Shown: one piece after another, positions 7,438 to 14,716 of the stretch
Numbering within the stretch: the first letter of the stretch is position 1
How the letters are laid out: each line of letters starts with the position of its first letter
Assembly: GCA_945902745.1 (NCBI GenBank)
Contig: CAMDNE010000014.1
Location: 1-64,000 of the forward strand
Length of the DNA: 64,000 bases
DNA from: Chitinophaga pinensis
Lineage (GTDB): Bacteria; Bacteroidota; Bacteroidia; Flavobacteriales_D; Crocinitomicaceae
Direction of reading: 5' to 3'
Made by a program: the position numbers and the translations under genes
Notes under the pieces: model-generated
Told to the model about the DNA's origin: nothing
What the model saw: only the letters and a program-made list of their open reading frames with translations
The model's database searches: none

Positions 7438-9066
7438 TCAAGGGAGTGCTTTTGAATTTTTTATTTCAATTTGACTCAAAACTAATTTATCATTTGAATC
7501 AAAAAATCGTGTAACACTTAATAAAAAACATCTGTCCTGACCAGGCGCGTGGTAAGTAAATTCTATTTGAAAATCATTTATTTGATTATTGAGAATTGCT
7601 TCAATACCATTGTAAATTTCAAGCGCAATTTTATCACCAGTCTGTTTGATTATTTTTAATAGATTAGCAATATAATTGCTGCCAACATTTGTAATTCTTA
7701 AATCAGAATTGCCATTTGGTATGAGTGATTTATCCCAAGGCAAGCTGATGCTTAGTATTTCCCCAGTTTCGTACATGACACATATTTGAGAACCTAATGA
7801 TGCAAGTAAATGTTCTGTATATTCTTCAATTTGTTTTTTATCTTTTTCTAATAAGAACTTAGTTAATTCATTACCTATTCTTACTGATATTGAAATCAAT
7901 GCAAATTCTTTATCAAACGCATCTAACATTGGTTTTGTATCCATCAAAACCAATATGCCTATAACTTGATCAAAATCGTTTGAAATTGGAATCCCTAAAT
8001 AAGATTCGATTTTTAATCGTTCCAAATCTTTATTCCCCGGAAATTTCTTTTGAACATTTTGAGCAATTGTTACAATTTCTCCATTTTTAACATCTTTACA
8101 AGGTGTGTTTACTAGAACATAACATATGTTATCCAATTCCATGTCTCCGTTGTGAAAAGAAATTGTTTCTGCTCTGTCATTTATTTCATCAAACCAAGCA
8201 ATGAAGGTATAAGCAACATCAAAGTTTTTACAACAATAAGCAGTTAAATTTAAAAAAAACATTTCTCCAGTTTTAACGGTTAATCCATTATAAATATTTC
8301 TCAATAAAAACTCATTTTGTTTTTTTTCTGTAATGATTGTGCTGATAGAAAAAAATTGTTCAATATCCCCTTCATCGTTCAATATTGGTGAAATGACCAT
8401 ATCTACCCAATAAAATATCCCATCCTTATTTCTGTTTTTGATTTCGCCTTGCCAAACTTTTTTACTTAGTATTGTATCCCATAGATCTTCGAAAAACGCT
8501 TTTGGGTGATATCCAGAGTTAATGAGCCTAAGATTTTGACCAATTAATTCTTCAATTGTATATTTCGAATGGAAACAAAACAAATCATTAACGGATATTA
8601 TATTTCCCTCTAAATCTATTTTTGAAACAATAGAATAACTATTTATTGCATTTCTAACAGCTAAGAATTTCTGTATTTCAAATTTTTCTTTTATAATTTC
8701 TGATATATAACCATCAAAGAATAAAAGAGCATTGTTCTCATCAAAGATGGGAATTCCAATCTCCTCAACCCATTTAGTTAAACCATCTTTTGTTATAATT
8801 CTATAATTTAATTTCCATTGTGATTTTTGTTGAACACTATTTTTTATGTGCTGAAAGACCATTTCTCTATCTTCATGAAAGATTGATTCATAAAAAGAAT
8901 TATTCGACTTGATATCCTCGTTTGAATGTTCAACAAGATTCTTCCAATTTTTTGACACTTTCAAAAAGGCTTGTTTATCATCATTTTTCCTGCGAAAGAA
9001 AGTTCCAGGTTGATTATTTAGAATCGCATTTTTCAACGTTTCATTTATAAAACTATCATTATTCAT
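7438..9066 (-). CDS. PAS-PAS-GAF-PAS sensory protein without a kinase domain
   Basis: A 542-residue cytoplasmic protein. Residues about 25-125 form a PAS_3-type domain (FHEDREMVFQHI, then WVEEIGIPIFDENN). Residues about 130-250 form a second PAS domain (GNIISVND, FYWVDMVISPI). Residues about 255-415 look like a GAF domain, and about 420-540 look like a third PAS domain (QDRCFLLSVTRFF). It ends there: no H box, ATPase, GGDEF or HTH is present. It could be a sensor module working in trans with the nearby kinase (3731), or a kinase-less remnant. It is divergent from the NarL-type regulator at 9213 and reads in the same direction as the truncated receiver. Confidence 0.8.
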   Translation of the reverse strand: MNNDSFINETLKNAILNNQPGTFFRRKNDDKQAFLKVSKNWKNLVEHSNEDIKSNNSFYESIFHEDREMVFQHIKNSVQQKSQWKLNYRIITKDGLTKWVEEIGIPIFDENNALLFFDGYISEIIKEKFEIQKFLAVRNAINSYSIVSKIDLEGNIISVNDLFCFHSKYTIEELIGQNLRLINSGYHPKAFFEDLWDTILSKKVWQGEIKNRNKDGIFYWVDMVISPILNDEGDIEQFFSISTIITEKKQNEFLLRNIYNGLTVKTGEMFFLNLTAYCCKNFDVAYTFIAWFDEINDRAETISFHNGDMELDNICYVLVNTPCKDVKNGEIVTIAQNVQKKFPGNKDLERLKIESYLGIPISNDFDQVIGILVLMDTKPMLDAFDKEFALISISVRIGNELTKFLLEKDKKQIEEYTEHLLASLGSQICVMYETGEILSISLPWDKSLIPNGNSDLRITNVGSNYIANLLKIIKQTGDKIALEIYNGIEAILNNQINDFQIEFTYHAPGQDRCFLLSVTRFFDSNDKLVLSQIEIKNSKALP

Positions 9067-9212
9067 GTAGTCAGTTTTAAGAGTGGTTAAATAATATTAA
9101 TTAGAAAAAAGGACTTTCACAAGTTCCAAGAAGAATTTTTGTTCAATTTTTACCTTTTTTTAACTATGAATTAAGTATTTTTGAATAAAGCTGAAATAAA
9201 TTCTCAATTCTA

Positions 9213-9851
9213 ATGGAAACTGAAATAAATGTATTAATTGTTGATGATCACAAATTAATTGCGGAAGCATGGTCATCAATATTAGAAAATGCTCCTGGAA
9301 TAAAGGTGGTTGGAACAGCTGAAAGTGCAACTTCTGCGTATGACTTTTGTATAGAGCACAAACCCAATATTGTCTTAATGGACATCAACTTAAAAGAAAG
9401 TAATGGATTTGACGCTACCGAAATGATTCACAATGATTTGGCAAAAACACGTATTATTGGTTTATCACTTCACGATGATATTACATTCGTGAAAAAGTTT
9501 CTTTCGAAAGGAGCAAAAGGATATTTGACAAAAAACACGACAAAAAGTGAATTAATAGAAGCTATTCAAAAAGTCCACGCTGGTGAAGTTTATATAGCAA
9601 ATGAAATCAAAGATCGTTATTTCAATTCATTGTTAGATGTTGATAATTCAGAATCAAAGAAGGAACTTACCTTAAAGGAAATTGATATTGTAAAATTGAT
9701 AGCAACTGGTCTAACTTCAAAGGAAATAGGGGATAAACTTTTCATTTCCCCAAGAACCGTAGAAACACATCGTCACAATATCCTTAAAAAACTCAACATT
9801 CCAAATGCAGCGCAATTAAGCAGTTGGGCAAAGGACAAAGGATATCTATAA
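9213..9851 (+). CDS. NarL/FixJ-family response regulator
   Basis: A 212-residue regulator. The receiver is at about 5-125, with acidic pair D11/D12 in VDDHKL, phospho-acceptor D57 in LMDINL, and K near 109 in YLTKNT. The LuxR-type HTH is at about 148-212, with LTLKEIDIVKLIATGLTSKEIG and then RTVETHRHNI as recognition helix. It has the usual length for the family. It is the natural partner of a HisKA_3 kinase such as the one at 3731-6847. TATTTTTG (9177-9184) is a plausible -7 box, though I see no good -33 match. A strong hairpin terminator follows at 9890. Confidence 0.93.
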   Translation: METEINVLIVDDHKLIAEAWSSILENAPGIKVVGTAESATSAYDFCIEHKPNIVLMDINLKESNGFDATEMIHNDLAKTRIIGLSLHDDITFVKKFLSKGAKGYLTKNTTKSELIEAIQKVHAGEVYIANEIKDRYFNSLLDVDNSESKKELTLKEIDIVKLIATGLTSKEIGDKLFISPRTVETHRHNILKKLNIPNAAQLSSWAKDKGYL

Positions 9852-9885
9852 TTTGTTTAATTTTCTCCAATTTTATTACGCATAA

Positions 9886-9990
9886 AAAAGCCACAGGGTC
9901 TGAAGCTGTGGCCTTTTTTTTGAAACATTTAACTATTAACTAATCGAAACTAAATTGATGTTTATCACTACATTCACATCAACTATTTTT
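9886..9990. repeat. 105-bp direct repeat, copy 1
   Basis: Nearly identical to 10065-10169. It contains the hairpin GCCACAG/CTGTGGC and then about 75 bp of non-coding DNA ending in AACTATTTTT. The two copies start 179 bp apart. Confidence 0.93.
9890..9920 (+). terminator. Terminator of the NarL-type regulator gene
   Basis: GCCACAG (9890-9896), a 9-nt loop and CTGTGGC (9906-9912) are followed by a T run. This is a perfect 7-bp stem 39 nt past the stop codon of the plus-strand regulator. Confidence 0.85.
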
Positions 9991-10064
9991 TAATGTATTA
10001 TTGGTTGTCATCTAAATAACTCAATTTTGTTTTCTTTCAATTCTATTTTCAAACGTGTCTTAAT

Positions 10065-10091
10065 AAAAGCCACAGGGTCTGAAGCTGCGGC
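10065..10091 (-). terminator. Terminator for the micro-gene/subtilase transcript
   Basis: On the minus strand GCCGCAG, a 9-nt loop and CTGTGGC form a 7-bp stem with one G-U pair, followed by TTTTATT. It lies 85 nt past the micro-gene stop codon. Confidence 0.65.
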
Positions 10092-10169
10092 TTTTTATTT
10101 GAAACATTAAACTATTAACTAATCGAAACTAAATTGATGTTTATCACTACATTCACATCAACTATTTTT
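10065..10169. repeat. 105-bp direct repeat, copy 2
   Basis: Second copy of the 9886-9990 unit with few differences. One of them changes the hairpin right arm to CTGCGGC. This creates an A-C mismatch on the plus strand but only a G-U pair on the minus strand, so copy 2 suits termination of minus-strand transcripts from the micro-gene and subtilase. Confidence 0.93.
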
Positions 10170-10175
10170 ATTGAT

Positions 10176-10343
10176 TTATTCATTGCAATCTAAGTCGATA
10201 GATAGGGAACTCAATTCAACATTGTCTTTTGTTAATTCTGTGTTAGAACTTGTTTTTGCCTTGTTGATCTCTAATGCATCATTTTCATGACCTTTAAATA
10301 GAAAAAGACTAATTATACAAGTACTTATTATTTTTGTTTTCAT
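10176..10343 (-). CDS. Small, possibly secreted 55-residue protein
   Basis: ATG at 10343 opens a 55-codon frame ending in TAA at 10176. The N-terminus, MKTKIISTCIISLFLF, is a basic start followed by a hydrophobic run, like a signal peptide or a membrane anchor. The rest is small and polar with an acidic end (LDLDCNE-like tail with one Cys). Its first residues echo those of the subtilase start upstream on the same strand (MKTKIATTKI). It lies 38 nt beyond the subtilase stop codon and before a terminator, so it may be co-transcribed with the subtilase. No family is recognised. The frame is short, so it could be spurious, but the start, the hydrophobic segment and the terminator fit a real gene. 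Confidence 0.55.
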   Translation of the reverse strand: MKTKIISTCIISLFLFKGHENDALEINKAKTSSNTELTKDNVELSSLSIDLDCNE

Positions 10344-10381
10344 TTTGTTTTTTTTATGCGTTGAGCTTTTATTTAAACTGC

Positions 10382-12619
10382 TTAGATAAAAGTTACTTTC
10401 TTTACTACAGAGCCACCATTTAAAAGGTTCATTTTAACAAAATACTCTCCTGCTTTTTCTTGGTTTAATTCGAAATTTGAAGTTATGCTGTTAATTACTG
10501 TAGTCGAAACTAGTTGACCTGTCATATCAATTAATTGTAAAGAAGTTATTTCTAAACCACTCCATTCAATATGTGTAACTCCAATTGCTGGATTTGGGTA
10601 AAGTGTTACTGATTGTTCAGCTATTTCATTAATTCCCATTGTACCATCTGTTGGAATAGTGATTAATTGACTTGGTATAATTTGCGTTGGTGTATCCATT
10701 GAAGACAATATGTTTTCATGCTCAGACATTTGATTATCCAATACAATTAGATTCGTTGAAACCAAGCAACCATGTGCATCTGTGATTCCTACTTCATAGA
10801 ATCCAGGTGCAACAGATGTTAAATCAGCACTTGTCACACCATTGTTCCATGAATAAGAATAAGGAAGTGTTCCTCCGTTTACTGTCAAATCAATTGATCC
10901 AACTGTTAATATTGTTGAATTTTGATGAACAGTTGATGCAGTTAAAACTGTTGGTTGTGTGATTGTGAAATCTGACCATACATTACAACCGTGTCCATCT
11001 GTAATGTTCACTTGATAGATTCCAGTTCCAAGGTTATACAAATCTGCTGACGTTTCTCCAGTTGACCATAAGTAAGTGTATCCTGCAGTTCCCCCTGTAA
11101 CAGCGATTTCAATACTACCAGAAGTTTCTCCATTACAATTCACATTATTAATTTGTGCATCAAAAGATAATGGTGAAATTGCCGCAATTGAAGTAGTGTA
11201 ATGTCCAACACAACCGTTACTATCTGCAACTATTGCTGTATATTGAAATCCTCCTTGAGCATTAGCAATGTTCATTCCTATTTCATTTGTATTCCAACTA
11301 ACTGAATATGGCGCATATCCACCTGTTACTTGAAGCGAAATTTCTTGATTAAAATTCGAGCAATCTAAACTTGATGAACTCGTTATTGTCATTACATTAT
11401 ATGTTGAAGCCATTTGAACTGCAGCGAATGCATTTAGTCTTCCAGAGCCTAAGTTTCCTGCATATAATGGGTTAATAGAATCAATATTAACTGCTGTTTG
11501 TTTTAAAATCATTTCAACGTCATCTGGAGTCAAACATGGGTTAACCGCTAACATTAAAGCTACTGTCCCTGAAACATATGGCGTAGCAAACGAAGTTCCG
11601 TTACCAGTTAAATACCAACCAGCTGCAACAGTCAATGCAACATCATATCCTGGAGCGCAAAGATCTACAGAACTATTGTGTTGATGTGTTGTTGCTGGGT
11701 TACCTATTGTTCTTTCATGATTATCTAAAGGACCAACACTACTTATTGCAATAACGTGATTGTGTGCTGCTGGGTAAACTAAATTTGATGCTCCTCCGCA
11801 TGTTGAACCATTTCCTGCTGCAACAATAATAACTGTCCCATTATTATAAACTTCGTCTATTACCATTTGTGAATAGGCATTATCCGAACATCCAGAAGTC
11901 CAGCTCACATTGATTACTTTTGCACCTGAATAGGTAGCTGCTAATAGTTCATTATAATTCATTTCTCTTAATTGCAATGAGCTATTGAATCCAATTGAAC
12001 TTTTTCCCATTAAGTTATCTGTATTTCCGGCAGCAGTTATTGCTACAGCTGTTCCGTGGTAATAGTTTGAATTGGTCATACCTGGTGTTACATAAGTATA
12101 TTTCCCAACCAACTCTTCATGGTTCAAATCAAAGTTCGAATCTGAAATACCAATTATTACAGAAGAATCTCCTCTTGTAATTCCCCAAGCATCTTGAGCA
12201 TTGATCAAGTTTAAAGCATAGTCGTTAGTAAATGCTAATGAATAATCATTTGGTGTATTTAATAACTCATATTTAGGAGCTATTTCTGGTCGAACAAAAA
12301 CCGTTGATAATTTTGATACTTGTTGTAATAAATCATTTTCATCACAATTACATCCAATTTCGTAAACATTTTTCAGACCTGCGTTACGTGATGATGGAAA
12401 AGCTTTTGTGATAGTTGTAATATCTAAGTTATTAATAAGTGCACTTACTTCCGCATTGGAAGAAATCAATTTTCCGTTTTCAGTGCTGATTCCGATTTTT
12501 GAATAATCAGAGATACTTGTCCATACAGAACTAGATTGTGCGTAAAGAGTTCCAGACATTAAACTTAATCCTATTAATAAGGATTTTGTAATTTTTGTTG
12601 TAGCGATTTTTGTTTTCAT
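10382..12619 (-). CDS. Secreted subtilisin-family (S8) protease with T9SS type A sorting domain
   Basis: 745 residues when started at the ATG at 12619, which gives a clean signal peptide (MKTKIATTKI, then LLIGLSLMSGTLYAQ). The open frame runs back to 12709. The S8 triad is visible: D160 in GISDSNFD, H188 in HGTAVA and S343 in GTSFATP, with the oxyanion Asn in AAGNGS. After the protease come three SprB-like repeats of about 85 residues (pattern YSWNNG-x-TSADL, then ITDAHGC). The C-terminal YPNPA start of a type A sorting domain predicts export through T9SS and surface anchoring or release. It is probably a degradative exoprotease. Confidence 0.95.
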   Translation of the reverse strand: MKTKIATTKITKSLLIGLSLMSGTLYAQSSSVWTSISDYSKIGISTENGKLISSNAEVSALINNLDITTITKAFPSSRNAGLKNVYEIGCNCDENDLLQQVSKLSTVFVRPEIAPKYELLNTPNDYSLAFTNDYALNLINAQDAWGITRGDSSVIIGISDSNFDLNHEELVGKYTYVTPGMTNSNYYHGTAVAITAAGNTDNLMGKSSIGFNSSLQLREMNYNELLAATYSGAKVINVSWTSGCSDNAYSQMVIDEVYNNGTVIIVAAGNGSTCGGASNLVYPAAHNHVIAISSVGPLDNHERTIGNPATTHQHNSSVDLCAPGYDVALTVAAGWYLTGNGTSFATPYVSGTVALMLAVNPCLTPDDVEMILKQTAVNIDSINPLYAGNLGSGRLNAFAAVQMASTYNVMTITSSSSLDCSNFNQEISLQVTGGYAPYSVSWNTNEIGMNIANAQGGFQYTAIVADSNGCVGHYTTSIAAISPLSFDAQINNVNCNGETSGSIEIAVTGGTAGYTYLWSTGETSADLYNLGTGIYQVNITDGHGCNVWSDFTITQPTVLTASTVHQNSTILTVGSIDLTVNGGTLPYSYSWNNGVTSADLTSVAPGFYEVGITDAHGCLVSTNLIVLDNQMSEHENILSSMDTPTQIIPSQLITIPTDGTMGINEIAEQSVTLYPNPAIGVTHIEWSGLEITSLQLIDMTGQLVSTTVINSITSNFELNQEKAGEYFVKMNLLNGGSVVKKVTFI

Positions 12620-13090
12620 AATAACATGTTTTAAAAGTTTCATGAGACAAATGTTGCCCTGTTTTATGGATAAAAAATCGCTTTTTGCTTGTAGGAAATC
12701 AAAATACAAAGTGTCACATACGTAGTCCTAAGTAGATGTTTGATGAGTAGTAAGTAGTTCTACTTAAAATCGCCCAAAAGCGCATTTTTAAAGGCTTCTA
12801 AAAAATTTTAATCGAGATGTTAATTGAGATAATTTTTTCGTAAAAACAAAAAAGTCATCCGTTTTTTACGAATGACTTTTTAACCTAACCCTAAACTATG
12901 CAAACAATTATTTAATTGAAAAGACTTTTTTTATTTAGTCATTTTCTCCCACTATGAATTGGTCTTACAAATGAAAATAGATTGCTTTGATTTTCAAAAC
13001 AAAATTCCGTTGTTAGAAAAAAATAAGGGGTAATTACGGTAGAACTAATAAGTGTTTTTACTTAGTAATGGGGTGAAATTCATTTTAGAA
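12620..13090. other. Intergenic region upstream of the subtilase
   Basis: About 470 bp without a convincing gene. It holds the terminator of the VWA gene (12850-12880), a small TAAGT/ACTTA hairpin at 13049-13064, and a cluster of CTACTTA-like words at 12723-12765, in the likely promoter area of the subtilase. Confidence 0.6.
12850..12880 (-). terminator. Terminator, probably of the VWA-domain gene
   Basis: AAAAGTCATCCG (12850-12861) and CGAATGACTTTT (12869-12880) form a 12-bp stem that is complete with a G-U pair on the minus strand. It is flanked by A and T runs and lies about 210 nt past the minus-strand VWA gene. Confidence 0.7.
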
Positions 13091-14515
13091 CTATTTTTTA
13101 AACGAATTCAAACGAATTTCCTGCTTCAAATTATTTTGAGCATCGACTAGTTTAAAGATAGGAACATACCTTCCACCGCCTAATTCTGCGGCTTCTTTCA
13201 TTTCCTTTTCATCAACTTCTTTGTTCTTAATTCCCACAACAGACATGGTAATTCCCTTTTTACTGTATTTCTTAATGTATTTCTTGTAATCATCCGAATT
13301 ACGGTTAAATGCACCATCCGTAATCACAATTATTTGATTGGCTCCATCCGGAAGTAAACCTTTTAGTGCTTGCTTATAACCCAATTTTATTCCAGCTCCC
13401 CCAGCTGTCATTCCATTTGCTTTCAAACCGGCAACTTCCTCCGTAATTTTATCTTTATTTGCTCCTGAAGTAGGATTAAGTATAATCTGAGTTTCGGTGG
13501 CATACGTTACAATTGCCATTTTATCTTGCGGGCGCAACATACTCGTTAATTGTAATAATGAATATTTCATTAATTCCAATTTTTCACCTTGATTCATTGA
13601 GGCTGACACATCAAGTACAAAAACCACATTGACAGGTTTGAAATATTCATCCGAAAAATTTTCCTTATCTAATTCAGCCAGTTGAACAGGAATTTCATGA
13701 GATTGAACTGTTGGAATTTCTTCGCTCAATTGTTCTTCCAAATGTTCTTCCACTTGAACAGGAGTTAGTTCTTCTTCAATTGGTGGATCTATAACAACTA
13801 TCGGGTCATTAATTACTGGAATGGGAACAATCTCTTCTGGTTTCATTTCCAATTCTAACACAATATAATTACGTTGAAAATTCACATATGCTCCTAATTC
13901 AGCTGGGAAATAACCCGAATGTGTTGCATAGAAATACGTCAATCCCAACGTACTTTCTTCTTTGATTTTTCCGACTTTATCTGTTTCAAGCGCCCAAATT
14001 GGTTGCCCATTTTGAATCATTGTTACTTCAGATTTAGACAAAGGCAGTTTCGTTTGTTTGTCGATGGTAACAACAGTTAAATCAAATTGATTTGCTTTTT
14101 TACCTCCAGGTCGAGATGAAAAATCGGGACAAGCAGTAAAAGCCGTTGAATTATCAACCGATAAGTCTTTTAAATTTCCCGTTAATTTAATTTTGGTTGG
14201 AAGATCTTTATCACTTGTATAGATATCGATATCGTAGGAAAATTTCCCTTTCACTTTGGGATTCACTTGCAATCGCACAATTAACGAGCTATCTTTTTCT
14301 ATGAATTGTCCATTAACAAGATAAACAACATCAAACGGTTTTTTAACGCTTAGGAGGTATTCTTTCTTTGGTCCTTTATTCGTTACAACAATATCAACAA
14401 ATCGATCACTATACGCTTCTAAATCGCCAAAATCATGCTTTATTTTTTCAAAGACGATTTGCCCGAAAGAAATCGAGGTGAGAAAAAGTGTAAAAAATAG
14501 AATTAGAAAACGCAT
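13091..14515 (-). CDS. Secreted von Willebrand factor A domain protein
   Basis: A 474-residue protein with a signal peptide (residues 1-18, ending SISFGQ). Residues about 20-118 resemble the DUF1573/ASPM-like immunoglobulin fold common in Bacteroidota envelope proteins (KIKHDFGDLEAY, VTNKGPKKEYLL). A second beta region follows at about 145-225, then a Pro/Glu-rich linker (225-290). A VWA domain lies at about 295-465 with a complete MIDAS: D302-S304-S306, T370 and D400. It probably binds a metal-dependent protein ligand in the periplasm or at the outer membrane. It has no T9SS sorting domain. Confidence 0.88.
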   Translation of the reverse strand: MRFLILFFTLFLTSISFGQIVFEKIKHDFGDLEAYSDRFVDIVVTNKGPKKEYLLSVKKPFDVVYLVNGQFIEKDSSLIVRLQVNPKVKGKFSYDIDIYTSDKDLPTKIKLTGNLKDLSVDNSTAFTACPDFSSRPGGKKANQFDLTVVTIDKQTKLPLSKSEVTMIQNGQPIWALETDKVGKIKEESTLGLTYFYATHSGYFPAELGAYVNFQRNYIVLELEMKPEEIVPIPVINDPIVVIDPPIEEELTPVQVEEHLEEQLSEEIPTVQSHEIPVQLAELDKENFSDEYFKPVNVVFVLDVSASMNQGEKLELMKYSLLQLTSMLRPQDKMAIVTYATETQIILNPTSGANKDKITEEVAGLKANGMTAGGAGIKLGYKQALKGLLPDGANQIIVITDGAFNRNSDDYKKYIKKYSKKGITMSVVGIKNKEVDEKEMKEAAELGGGRYVPIFKLVDAQNNLKQEIRLNSFKK

Positions 14516-14670
14516 GGGCCAAATATATCAAAAAACGAACCGTGATGAAAAAGTTACACCAACTATAGTTATCGCTTTGTCAATCAATTTCAAGTGTAAT
14601 GCCGATGTAGTTTGAAATAAGTTCGATATTTCTTGAACGGTATTGAAAACACAATCGGTATTACGAAAAC

Positions 14671-14697
14671 AAAAAAGGGACACCTTTCGATGTCCCT
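14671..14697 (-). terminator. Terminator of the pyrophosphatase gene
   Basis: AGGGACA (14676-14682), an 8-nt loop and TGTCCCT (14691-14697). On the minus strand the stem is followed by TTTTTTG. It lies 20 nt past the stop codon of the pyrophosphatase. Confidence 0.88.
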
Positions 14698-14716
14698 CGT
14701 TATTCGTTCACACGAA

